Shown: piece by piece, positions 16,502 through 24,792 of the stretch
Numbering within the stretch: the first letter of the stretch is position 1
How the letters are laid out: each line of letters starts with the position of its first letter
Source: Arthrobacter sp. ov407
GTDB lineage: Bacteria > Actinomycetota > Actinomycetes > Actinomycetales > Micrococcaceae
Direction: 5' to 3'
NCBI RefSeq assembly: GCF_900102895.1
Contig: NZ_FNGD01000013.1
Location: forward strand, 1 to 64,000
Length of the DNA: 64,000 nt
Position numbers and translations under genes: made by a program
Notes under the pieces: model-generated
Told to the model about the DNA's origin: nothing
Databases searched by the model: none
What the model saw: only the letters and a program-made list of their open reading frames with translations

Positions 16502-18568
16502 CTAGCCGGAATGACCATCAGTCCCGATATCCGTTGCACCGCCCTGGAAGGACTCCTGTCCGCCGACGCCCTGGGCATGCGGGGGCTGGGCATCCAGGGG
16601 CTCTTCGAGCCGGGCCTGGGTGGCTTCCTCGTGCGCTTCTCGCTCCGCCTTTTCGCGGCGCGACTCCACCGGACCGGCGGACTGGAGCGTGCGGGTCTCC
16701 TTGGAGAGCCAGACGTCGCGGAAGTCGCGCTTGCGGATGTTGGTGAAAACTTGCGCGATTTCGGCCTGGTTCAGCGTCTCGCGTTCGAGCAGTTCCAGCG
16801 CCAGCTCGTCCAGGACGTCCCGGTTCTCGGTCAGGATGGCGTAGGCCTCGTCATGCGCGCCGTCGATCAGGCGGCGCACCTCCTCGTCGACGATGTACGC
16901 GATCTGGTCCGAGTAGTTGCGCTCGTGGCCGGCGTCGCGGCCGAGGAACGGCTCCCCGCCGCCCTGGCCGAGGCGGACCGATCCGACCCTTTCGCTCATG
17001 CCAAACTCGGTGACCATCTTCCGGGCGATCCCGGTGGCCTTCTCGATGTCATTGGATGCACCCGTGGACGGATCGTGGAAGACGAGTTCCTCGGCGACGC
17101 GGCCGCCCATGGCGTAGGCCATCTGATCGAGCAGCTCGTTGCGGGTGATGGAGTATTTGTCGTTTTCCGGGACCACCATGGTGTAGCCGAGGGCACGGCC
17201 GCGGGGCAGGATGGTGATCTTGGTGACCGGGGCGGAGTTCCGCAGGGCAGCCGCGACGAGGGCGTGGCCGCCCTCGTGGTAGGCGGTGACTTTGCGTTCG
17301 TGTTCCTTCATGACCCGGCTGCGCTTCTGCGGGCCGGCCATGACGCGATCGATCGCCTCGTCGAGGGCGCGGTCATCGATCAGGTTGGCGTTGGAGCGGG
17401 CCGTCAGCAGGGCGGCCTCGTTCAGGACGTTGGCCAGGTCCGCGCCCGTGTAGCCGGGGGTCTTCTTGGCAACAGCCTTGAGGTCGACGCCGGCAGCCAT
17501 CGGCTTGCCCTTGGCGTGCACCTGCAGGATCTGGTCGCGGCCGATCAAATCGGGGGCCTCGACCGAGATCTGCCGGTCGAAGCGGCCCGGACGCAGCAGT
17601 GCGGGGTCCAGGACGTCGGGGCGGTTGGTGGCGGCAATCAGGATGACGTTGGTCTTGACGTCGAAGCCGTCCATTTCCACCAGCAGCTGGTTCAGGGTCT
17701 GCTCGCGCTCGTCGTTGCCGCCGCCGATTCCGGCGCCGCGGTGCCGGCCGACGGCGTCGATTTCATCGACGAAGATGATCGCCGGGGCGTTGGACTTGGC
17801 CTGCTCGAAGAGGTCGCGGACGCGGGAGGCGCCCACGCCGACGAACATTTCCACGAAGTCGGAACCGGAGATGGAGAAGAAGGGAACGCCGGCCTCGCCG
17901 GCAACCGCGCGGGCCAGCAGGGTCTTGCCGGTGCCCGGAGGGCCGTAGAGCAGCACGCCCTTGGGGATCTTGGCGCCGACGGCCTGGAACTTGGCCGGCT
18001 CCTGCAGGAATTCCTTGATCTCCTCGAGTTCCTCGACGGCCTCATCGGCGCCGGCGACATCGCTGAAGGTCACCTGGGGCATGTCCTTGTTGACGAGTTT
18101 GGCCTTGGACTTGCCGAACTGCATGACCTTGGATCCGCCGCCCTGCATCCGGGAGAGCAGGAACCAGAACAGGACGCCGAGCAACAGCACGGGCACCAGC
18201 AGGGAGAAGAGCCCGGAGAACCAATTGTTTTCGATCGGCTGGTCGGTGAAACCGCCGGACGGTTTGGAGTCCGTGACCGCCTTGACGACGTCCTGGGCGC
18301 GGGCGTTGACGAAGTAGAACTGGACGTTCTTGCCCTTGTCCTGCCCGTCGACCTGCAGGTTGTCCTTCAGGACCAGGTCCACACGGTTCTCGGCGTCGAA
18401 AATCTTGGCCTGTTCGACCTTGCCGCCGGCGCTCAGCAGTTCAAGGCCCTTGTCGGTGTCGATCCGGCTCGCACCGCCCGGCGCAAGGGTGGCAAATGCC
18501 AGCAGCAGCATGGCCACCACGACGACAATCCAGATGCCGGGGCCCTTGAAGAAACTCTTAGCTTTCAT
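16502..18568 (-). CDS. ftsH: ATP-dependent zinc metalloprotease FtsH
   Basis: 688-residue membrane-anchored AAA protease for quality control of membrane and short-lived proteins. Two membrane segments (about residues 10-28 and 115-138) flank an extracytoplasmic domain. Walker A GPPGTGKT is at 209-216, Walker [12 protein letters not shown] near 264-274, [23 protein letters not shown] around 314-333, and the zinc site HEGGH at 431-435. The C-terminal roughly 70 residues are charged and disordered. It heads the fol operon. Confidence 0.98.
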   Translation of the reverse strand: MKAKSFFKGPGIWIVVVVAMLLLAFATLAPGGASRIDTDKGLELLSAGGKVEQAKIFDAENRVDLVLKDNLQVDGQDKGKNVQFYFVNARAQDVVKAVTDSKPSGGFTDQPIENNWFSGLFSLLVPVLLLGVLFWFLLSRMQGGGSKVMQFGKSKAKLVNKDMPQVTFSDVAGADEAVEELEEIKEFLQEPAKFQAVGAKIPKGVLLYGPPGTGKTLLARAVAGEAGVPFFSISGSDFVEMFVGVGASRVRDLFEQAKSNAPAIIFVDEIDAVGRHRGAGIGGGNDEREQTLNQLLVEMDGFDVKTNVILIAATNRPDVLDPALLRPGRFDRQISVEAPDLIGRDQILQVHAKGKPMAAGVDLKAVAKKTPGYTGADLANVLNEAALLTARSNANLIDDRALDEAIDRVMAGPQKRSRVMKEHERKVTAYHEGGHALVAAALRNSAPVTKITILPRGRALGYTMVVPENDKYSITRNELLDQMAYAMGGRVAEELVFHDPSTGASNDIEKATGIARKMVTEFGMSERVGSVRLGQGGGEPFLGRDAGHERNYSDQIAYIVDEEVRRLIDGAHDEAYAILTENRDVLDELALELLERETLNQAEIAQVFTNIRKRDFRDVWLSKETRTLQSAGPVESRREKAEREAHEEATQARLEEPLDAQPPHAQGVGGQESFQGGATDIGTDGHSG

Positions 18569-18767
18569 CTGTTCGGGGCTGGCCCCGTCCCTCCTGGTAG
18601 TGCTGCACGGCGACCGTTCTGCGCGCGTGAGGTGCTGCGTCAGGTTCTAGCTATACACCGTCGCTCTAACTCACGCACGGCGGAGGGCAAAAGTTCCCTG
18701 TGGGCGTAGCGCTGCCGGGCCTCCCCGGCGCCCGGGTCCCGGGCGGGGGTGCCTCTGCGTGAGCGAT
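18569..18767 (-). promoter_or_regulatory. Gap upstream of ftsH with probable operon promoter
   Basis: The stretch between hpt and ftsH holds no gene. On the minus strand TATAGC (18655-18650) within TGTATAGCT resembles an extended -10 element. It would give a leader of about 75 nt before ftsH and drive the ten-gene run to panC. No convincing -35 hexamer is seen. Confidence 0.35.
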
Positions 18768-19319
18768 TTACTCGTAGACGTGCGGGGCCAGGGTGCCGAC
18801 GAAGTCCAGGTTGCGGTACTTCTCGGCGTAGTCCAGGCCGTAGCCTACGACGAATTCGTTGGGAATGTCATAGCCGACATACTTGACGTCGATCTTGACC
18901 TTGGCGGCCGTCGGCTTGCGGAAGGCGGTGCAGATTTCCACCGACGCGGTGCCACGGGATTCCAGGTTCGTCTTGAGCCAGGACAGCGTGAGGCCGGAAT
19001 CGATGATGTCCTCGACAATCAGGACGTCCTTGCCCATGAGGTCGGTGTCGAGGTCCTTCAGGATGCGGACCACGCCTGAGGACTGCGTGCCGGAGCCGTA
19101 CGAGGAGACGGCCATCCAGTCCATGGAGACGTGGCTGTGCAGTGCACGGGCCAGGTCCGCCATGACCATGACGGCGCCCTTGAGCACGCCGACAATCAGG
19201 AGGTCGCGGCCCGCGTAGTCCGCGTCGATCTGCGCCGCGAGTTCGGTGATCCGTTCCTGGATCTGTTCCTTGGTGTAGAGAACGTGTTTGAGGTCTGCCT
19301 GGACGTCGTTTGAATCCAC
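18768..19319 (-). CDS. hpt: Hypoxanthine phosphoribosyltransferase
   Basis: 183-residue purine-salvage enzyme forming IMP/GMP from hypoxanthine/guanine and PRPP. The PRPP loop [14 protein letters not shown] is clear, as are [17 protein letters not shown] and the C-terminal [14 protein letters not shown] at 19319 is preferred over the TTG one codon upstream because AGGAG lies 6 nt before the GTG and only 3 nt before the TTG. It follows tilS by 30 nt in the same direction, the common tilS-hpt-ftsH order. Confidence 0.96.
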   Translation of the reverse strand: MDSNDVQADLKHVLYTKEQIQERITELAAQIDADYAGRDLLIVGVLKGAVMVMADLARALHSHVSMDWMAVSSYGSGTQSSGVVRILKDLDTDLMGKDVLIVEDIIDSGLTLSWLKTNLESRGTASVEICTAFRKPTAAKVKIDVKYVGYDIPNEFVVGYGLDYAEKYRNLDFVGTLAPHVYE

Positions 19320-19349
19320 CAATGGCTCCTGTGTAGATGCGGGGTGCGA

Positions 19350-20477
19350 CTAATTTCGGGGCGGCTGTTGAGGCCGGAATACAAGCTTCCCACAGCGGGC
19401 GGCTTCGCGGGGAACACCGGCGGCGGCGGACGGCTCCGCAGCAAGGAGCTGCGCGAGCGAGAGCCGGTAGACGCTGACCGCGCCGGGAAGCTCCACCGGG
19501 CCGGCCGATCCCTGCCGGCGCAGCAGGGCTTCCGCCGCGAGCAGGCGCTGGTAGCTGGGCTGCTGACCTCCGACGGCGGCGGCGGCCTTGGCGATCACCC
19601 GGAACCTCACGGCCGGGGCAAGATCGCGCAGCTCAGCCTCGGGGAGGCTGATCTCCTCCCCGGCCTGCTGGCGCAGCCGGTCGAAGGTGTCATTCGCCAC
19701 GTCCTCCAGGTAGTCGGCGTCCAGCTGCAGGATCGCGGCCGTGCGGGCCAGGGATTCGGCCACGCCGGGGCCGAGCTTGTCCTCAAGCAGGGGCAGCACT
19801 TCAACCCGGGTCCGGGAACGCGCGTACGCCGGATCCGTGTTGGACGGGTCGTGCCAGGGCACCAGAGCCTCCACCCGGCAGATCTCCAGGGTTTCGGCAC
19901 GCCGCAGGCCCAGGAACGGGCGCAGCAGCCGGCCCCGGGAGGGCCGCATCCCTGCGAGGGACCGGGTGCCGGACCCCCGGGCCAGGCCAAGCAGCACTTG
20001 CTCGGCCTGGTCATCGAGGGTGTGGCCGAGCAGGATCGCGCCCGCACCTGCCTCGTCCGCGGCGGCCTCGAGGGCCGCATGCCGGGCGTCCCGGGCAGCC
20101 GCCTCGGGGCCCACGCCGGTGGAGGCAACGTCGACGGTCCTGATCTTCACGGGAGAGAGCCCGAGGTCCGCGAGGGTCCGGGCGGTGGTTGCGGCGACCC
20201 CGGCCGAGCCCGGCTGCAGCTGGTGGTCCACCACGACGGCGCCAACGGACACAGGGTGGCCGTCCACATGACCGCGGCGGGCGAAGTAGGCGGCGACGGC
20301 GGCGAGAGCCAGCGAGTCCGGCCCGCCGCTGCAGGCGACCAGGACGCGGTCCGGGTAGCCGGCCCCGGCAAGGGCGTCCTGCAGCATTTTTCGCGCCGTG
20401 CCGAGCACCGGCGCGAGGCGGCCCGGCCGGCGTCGTCCGCTGGAAACCGAGGTCGAACCGGCGTTGCTGGCAGTCAT
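19350..20477 (-). CDS. tilS: tRNA(Ile)-lysidine synthetase
   Basis: 375 residues. Converts the wobble C of tRNA-Ile(CAU) to lysidine so that it reads AUA. PP-loop VLVACSGGPDSLAL, VVVDHQLQPGS and LGHTLDDQAEQVLLGLARGSGTRSLAGM are diagnostic. The C-terminal substrate domain ends in SVYRLSLAQL. It starts 5 nt downstream of the DUF2342 gene. The first 20 residues are a polar extension. Confidence 0.96.
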   Translation of the reverse strand: MTASNAGSTSVSSGRRRPGRLAPVLGTARKMLQDALAGAGYPDRVLVACSGGPDSLALAAVAAYFARRGHVDGHPVSVGAVVVDHQLQPGSAGVAATTARTLADLGLSPVKIRTVDVASTGVGPEAAARDARHAALEAAADEAGAGAILLGHTLDDQAEQVLLGLARGSGTRSLAGMRPSRGRLLRPFLGLRRAETLEICRVEALVPWHDPSNTDPAYARSRTRVEVLPLLEDKLGPGVAESLARTAAILQLDADYLEDVANDTFDRLRQQAGEEISLPEAELRDLAPAVRFRVIAKAAAAVGGQQPSYQRLLAAEALLRRQGSAGPVELPGAVSVYRLSLAQLLAAEPSAAAGVPREAARCGKLVFRPQQPPRN

Positions 20478-20482
20478 GGCAG

Positions 20483-21673
20483 CTAGAGGCCCATCCGGTC
20501 GAGCCAGAGCTTGGAGTCGTGGATCTCGGGTTCGCTGGGGAGATTCTCAGCGGACTCCCAGACCTTGTTGAAGCCCGCCATGCCGGCGGCGGCCACCACT
20601 TCACGGACGAACTTGGCACCGTCACTGTACTGGCGCATCTTGGCGTCGAGGCCCAGCAGGTTGCGGATGAATTTCTCGATCATGCCGCGCTCCTGGCCGC
20701 GGTCGTTGAAACGCTGCCGGATGGTCTTTACCGAGGGGACAATGCTGGCGTCCACGGCGTCCATGACCACATTGGCGTGGCCCTCGAGCAGGCTCATGAG
20801 GGCCGTGAGACGGGACAGGGCCGCCTTTTCCGCCGGGTCCTGGAGCAGGTCCAGGATGGCGCCGCGTCCGGGCGCCGCACCTGGTGCCGCGCGGTCCTTC
20901 AACGACTTCGCGGCCGCGGACGCCCGTTCCATCAGGGAATCGACGTTGCCGAGCAACAGCCCGCTGAGATTTTCGATCTCTTGCAGCATGTGGTGCCGCA
21001 GCCACGGGGCGGCGGCGAACTGCACCCGGTGGGTCTGTTCGTGGAGGCAAACCCAGAGCCGGAAGTCGGCGGGTTCGACGTTCAGTTCGCGTTCCACGGA
21101 GATGATGTTCGGCGCTACGAGCAGCAGGCGCCCGGATGCGGGGGCCGTGGAGTTCTCGGCCAACGCGGAGAAGGGATCGTACTGGCCGAGGACTTTGCTG
21201 GAAAGGAAGGCCAGGATGGCGCCGAGCTGGCTGCCGGTGATGGCGGCGCTGACGCCGGCAGCTCCGGGGCTGAGGGATCCGCGGCCCTCCAGCTTTTCCA
21301 TGGCGGGCTTGAGCATGACGGCGAAGCTCTGCGTGTTGGCTCTGGCCCACGAGGCCCTGTCCACCACGAGGACCTCGGAGTCGCGCAGGTCCCGGGCTGC
21401 GTCAAGGCCGGTGATGTCGTGGACGTGCGGCACGGAAATGTCCGCCATGAGCCGCAGGTTTTCGACGGCGGCGCCGATCTCGGCGGCGCCCAGGACAGGG
21501 CCGGCGGGCGTCAGACGGGCTGCCGTGGACGCGGCGAGTTCCCAGTTGATGAGACTTTGGGCCTGGACCGTTGTCTCACTCGTTGTCCGACTCGGCGTCT
21601 TTGGTGATGGATTGCTTGATGTCTGGCGTGCAGAGGGCTCCATGGGATCCATCAGATCACAGGGGCCCGACAA
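20483..21673 (-). CDS. Zinc-dependent metalloprotease (DUF2342 / F420-biosynthesis-associated family)
   Basis: 396-residue actinobacterial family of unknown substrate. HEQTH at 211-215 gives the HExxH zinc site and lies in LHEQTHRVQFAAAPWLR. Flanking conserved blocks are NIISVERELNV and the C-terminal NKVWESAENLPSEPEI. Equivalent in position to Rv3626c. The longest start is TTG at 21673 with AAGG just upstream; ATG at 21652 (MDPMEPS) is an alternative. No signal peptide is visible, so it is probably cytoplasmic. Confidence 0.88.
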   Translation of the reverse strand: MSGPCDLMDPMEPSARQTSSNPSPKTPSRTTSETTVQAQSLINWELAASTAARLTPAGPVLGAAEIGAAVENLRLMADISVPHVHDITGLDAARDLRDSEVLVVDRASWARANTQSFAVMLKPAMEKLEGRGSLSPGAAGVSAAITGSQLGAILAFLSSKVLGQYDPFSALAENSTAPASGRLLLVAPNIISVERELNVEPADFRLWVCLHEQTHRVQFAAAPWLRHHMLQEIENLSGLLLGNVDSLMERASAAAKSLKDRAAPGAAPGRGAILDLLQDPAEKAALSRLTALMSLLEGHANVVMDAVDASIVPSVKTIRQRFNDRGQERGMIEKFIRNLLGLDAKMRQYSDGAKFVREVVAAAGMAGFNKVWESAENLPSEPEIHDSKLWLDRMGL

Positions 21674-21756
21674 TGCGCCTTAATTTTCGCTGACCGGCGA
21701 ACCAGCCGGGCCCACGTCGCAGGCGGGCGCCGGGTTCCCGGGCGGCCCGCCGACCG

Positions 21757-23274
21757 TCAGCGACAGCCGCAGCCGGCGAGGACGGAGGCGGAGCGGTCCA
21801 GTGCGGTCTTGTTCGCGGCGCCGGGGGTCAGTCCGTTGCCGACGAAGGAAAAGGCCAGGAGCCGGCCGTCGGCGTCGACGACGTAACCGCTGAGCGCCAT
21901 GACCGTGTTCAGCGTGCCCGTCTTGGCGCGGACCAGCCCGGCGCCCGCGGCCGAAGCCGCGTCCGTGTACCGGTTTCCCAGGGTGCCGGTAAGCCCGGCG
22001 ACCGGGAACCCGGCGAGGGCGGCGCGCAGCCGGGTGTCAGTCCCCGAGGTCATGGCCCGGACCACGTCCGTGAGTTGCCGGGCCGAGACCCGGTTGGCCA
22101 GGGCCAGGCCCGAGACGTCCGCGGCCCGGAGGGCGTCGGTGGGAACGCCCATGTCCCGGACCTGCGCCAGCACGGCGGCGATGGCGGCGTCGCTGCTGCC
22201 GGGCCGGCCGGCGCCGAGGGCGGTCATCCGTCCCATAATCTCGGCGAGGTAGTTGTCCGAGGTCTGCAGCATGAAGTCCACCTGCTGCCCCACCGTGGCG
22301 GACTGGACCTCGGCCAGGACCTTGGCGTGTGCGCGGTCCGGTGCACGGTCCGGTGCACGGTCCGGTGCGCTGCCGGGCTCGATCCGGACGACCCCGGGGG
22401 CCACGGACAGCCCCGCGGCCGCCGCGGCCGCCGTGAGCCGGGCGGCGAACGCCTCGGCCGCGGTCATGGCGGCGTCCTGCGGGCGGGGTCCGGTGGTCTT
22501 GGCGGGATCGAACCTGGCGGAGTTCAGCGCCAGCGGGTACAGCGGGGCCATCTCGCCGGCGGCGACGTCCTCCGGACTCCACGCCTTGCTGAGCGACGGG
22601 CCGCTGAAGAGGGAGTCATCCAGCCGGACGCTCACGGCGCCGGTCACGCCGCCGGCCTTGAGGGCGTGGACCGTGGCCTCGGCGAGCGTGGCGAGCCCGG
22701 CGCGGCCCAGCACGGCCCCGGGGGCGGATTCTCCGGCGCCCAGGAGGACGTCGCCCCCGCCGGTGAGGACCACCGAGCCGGGGGTTGGCCCGGCCACCAC
22801 CCGGGTGCTGAAGCGGTGGTCCGGGCCCAGGACGCGCAGGGCCGCGCCGGCTGTGAGGAGTTTCATGTTCGACGCCGGAACGCGGGCCTCGTCGGCCTCC
22901 CGTTCAAAGAGCACCCGCCCCGTGGCGGCGTCCTGGACAATCCCGGTGAAGGTGCCGGCGCCGTCGGGCTTAAGGGTGCCATTGAGCCTCGCCGCGAGGG
23001 CGGCGCCGGCTGGGACTGGGGCGGCATCGCTGAGGGGCCCGATTCCACCGGCAGCGCTGCCGGGCACGCTCAGCGTAGCGGGGATCTGCTGCCAGGGCGG
23101 GGCTGCCAGCGAAGCGTCAGAGGGCCGGTCCGGGCCGAGGAACGCCGGGGCGACGGCGATGCAGGCAGGCAGTGCCACCGCCAACACCAGGAGGGTCTGG
23201 AGCAGCAGTGCGGCGATCCCGCGAAGCCTGCCCGGCGCCTCTTCGGTGCCCCCGCGGCTGGTTCTCGGTTTCAT
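21757..23274 (-). CDS. dacB: D-alanyl-D-alanine carboxypeptidase/endopeptidase (S13, PBP4 type)
   Basis: 505-residue exported penicillin-binding protein acting on peptidoglycan peptides. The N-terminal membrane segment/signal is at about residues 18-42. Active-site motifs are SNMK (Ser135, Lys138), SDN in QTSDNYLAE, and KTG in VRAKTGTLN. Around residue 300 a short DRAP repeat comes from three 12-bp copies of CGGTCCGGTGCA at 22334-22369, absent from the family core and probably a flexible loop. It is divergent from ppa across a 143-bp gap. Confidence 0.94.
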   Translation of the reverse strand: MKPRTSRGGTEEAPGRLRGIAALLLQTLLVLAVALPACIAVAPAFLGPDRPSDASLAAPPWQQIPATLSVPGSAAGGIGPLSDAAPVPAGAALAARLNGTLKPDGAGTFTGIVQDAATGRVLFEREADEARVPASNMKLLTAGAALRVLGPDHRFSTRVVAGPTPGSVVLTGGGDVLLGAGESAPGAVLGRAGLATLAEATVHALKAGGVTGAVSVRLDDSLFSGPSLSKAWSPEDVAAGEMAPLYPLALNSARFDPAKTTGPRPQDAAMTAAEAFAARLTAAAAAAGLSVAPGVVRIEPGSAPDRAPDRAPDRAHAKVLAEVQSATVGQQVDFMLQTSDNYLAEIMGRMTALGAGRPGSSDAAIAAVLAQVRDMGVPTDALRAADVSGLALANRVSARQLTDVVRAMTSGTDTRLRAALAGFPVAGLTGTLGNRYTDAASAAGAGLVRAKTGTLNTVMALSGYVVDADGRLLAFSFVGNGLTPGAANKTALDRSASVLAGCGCR

Positions 23275-23417
23275 GTTGCTGCTGGTCCTTAGTCCTGAAA
23301 TGTCCTCACTAGTTCCTGAAACCAGCGCTTCTCGCTATATCCTCAATAGTAGTCGGCGGCACCGACAGCCCTTTTGTACGTGCCGCGCACCCCCCTGAAT
23401 TCGTCAAGGAGCACTCC
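23275..23417. promoter_or_regulatory. Divergent promoter region between dacB and ppa
   Basis: The 143-bp gap contains an AT-rich core (around 23331-23352) with TATATC on the plus strand and GATATA on the minus strand, plausible -10 elements for ppa and dacB respectively. A ribosome site CAAGGAG lies about 8 nt before the ppa ATG. Confidence 0.35.
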
Positions 23418-23909
23418 ATGAAGCATGACGTGACCATCGAGATCCCCAAGGGATCGCGCGTCAAGTACGAAGTCGACCACGAGACCGGCCGCGTCCGCCT
23501 GGACCGCGTCCTGTTCACGTCGATGCAGTACCCCACCCACTACGGTTTCTTCGAGAACACCCTGGGTGAGGACGGAGATCCGCTGGACGCGCTGGTGCTC
23601 CTGCAGGACTTCGACCTCTACCCCGGCGTGATCGTCGAGTCCCGCCCGATCGGCGTTTTCAACATGACCGACGACGGCGGCGGAGACGCCAAGGTCCTGT
23701 GCGTCCCGACCGATGCCCGGTTCGACCACATCAAAGAGATCAGCGACGTCAGCGAGTTCCTGATCAAGGAAATCGAGCACTTCTTTACCCGCTACAAGGA
23801 CCTGGAGCCGGGCAAGTGGGTCAAGGCCGAGGGTTGGGGCGACCGCGCCGCCGCCGAAGCCGAACTGGCGGCTTCCATCAAGCGCTACGTTCCGGCAGCC
23901 GGCCACTGA
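23418..23909 (+). CDS. ppa: Inorganic pyrophosphatase
   Basis: 163-residue soluble family I pyrophosphatase that hydrolyses PPi and pulls biosynthetic reactions forward. The metal-binding signature [10 protein letters not shown] has Asp52, Asp54 and Asp57. [16 protein letters not shown] and [12 protein letters not shown] are further family blocks. Strong ribosome site, length normal. A palindrome with a T-run follows 15 nt after the stop. Confidence 0.97.
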   Translation: MKHDVTIEIPKGSRVKYEVDHETGRVRLDRVLFTSMQYPTHYGFFENTLGEDGDPLDALVLLQDFDLYPGVIVESRPIGVFNMTDDGGGDAKVLCVPTDARFDHIKEISDVSEFLIKEIEHFFTRYKDLEPGKWVKAEGWGDRAAAEAELAASIKRYVPAAGH

Positions 23910-23922
23910 CCGTTCCTGCACT

Positions 23923-23990
23923 CCAACGCGGGGTCACTTACCGCCCATCCGGGCCTCCGGAACGGGCGACTAGTGGCCCCGCGTTTTTTC
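23923..23990 (+). terminator. Terminator hairpin of ppa, copy 2 of the dispersed palindrome
   Basis: Arms near 23925-23939 and 23971-23985 pair at 13 of 15 positions and end in TTTTTT (23984-23989), a proper intrinsic terminator for ppa. Its left half is nearly identical to the palindrome at 7828-7889, including the CGCCCATCC and CCTCCGGA core. Confidence 0.75.
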
Positions 23991-24024
23991 GATTGGCGTT
24001 TAGTCGATTGGCGGGAGCCCGACG

Positions 24025-24777
24025 ATGAGGACCCTCGGCGTCGACCTCGCTGCGGCCGCGAAGAAGACAGCGGTGGCCGTCATCGAATGGGCCGATGGCG
24101 CGGCACGCCTGGCGCACTTGTCCCTGAACGTAGGCGACGAGGAGATCCTCCGCCTCTTCGGCGCGAGCGACATGACGGGGATCGACTGCCCCTTGGGCTG
24201 GCCAGACGCCTTTCTTCCCTTTATCGCCGGGCACCTGAACTTCGACGCCCATCCGGTGCTGGACCATGACGGGATCGAAGGCCGCCGGCTGCTGGCCTAC
24301 CGGGACACGGACAGATTCGTCACCGGCCAAACCGGCCTGATCCCGCTCAGCGTCTCCGCGGACCGGCTGGCCCACCCGGCGATGCGTTGTGCCGTCATCC
24401 AGGCAAAGATCGCCCGGGAGTACGGGCCGCAGGCCAGGGACGGCAGCGGCCGGCTTACCGAGGTGTACCCGGCGGCTTCGCTGAAACTGCGGGGCCTGCC
24501 GACCCGCGGCTACAAGGGGCGGGGCGCAACGGAAACGGAGCGGCTGGCAGTGGCCCTGGACGCGCTGTCGACGGCCGCACCGTGGCTGGACCTGGCCGGA
24601 CATGATGACCGCCTGGCCGCCTCCGATGACCTGTTCGACGCCCTCATCGCCTCCCTGACCGCGCGGGCAGCCGCCCTCGGCAGGACGCTGCGCCCCGATG
24701 ACGGACATTCCGGGGCCGCCCTGACCGAGGGCTGGATCCATCTCCCCAGCGGCGGCCTGGAAGAGCTCTCGGGCTAG
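24025..24777 (+). CDS. DUF429 domain-containing protein
   Basis: 250-residue protein with an RNase-H/actin-like fold: an opening strand RTLGVDLAAAAKKTAVAVIEW with Asp in GVDLA, a GIDCPLGWPDAF block, LTEVYPAASL and DDLFDALIASLTARA near the C-terminus. DUF429 is often described as a predicted nuclease, but activity is unproven. It is convergent with the phosphoketolase gene (15-bp gap). The ATG at 24025 starts the family's first strand; no good ribosome site is seen. Confidence 0.85.
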   Translation: MRTLGVDLAAAAKKTAVAVIEWADGAARLAHLSLNVGDEEILRLFGASDMTGIDCPLGWPDAFLPFIAGHLNFDAHPVLDHDGIEGRRLLAYRDTDRFVTGQTGLIPLSVSADRLAHPAMRCAVIQAKIAREYGPQARDGSGRLTEVYPAASLKLRGLPTRGYKGRGATETERLAVALDALSTAAPWLDLAGHDDRLAASDDLFDALIASLTARAAALGRTLRPDDGHSGAALTEGWIHLPSGGLEELSG

Positions 24778-24792
24778 CCCCCGACGGAGGGG

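Noticed and set aside
16421..18709. A 762-codon plus-strand open frame across ftsH
   Set aside because: Antisense shadow of FtsH; no recognisable domains and no start signal.
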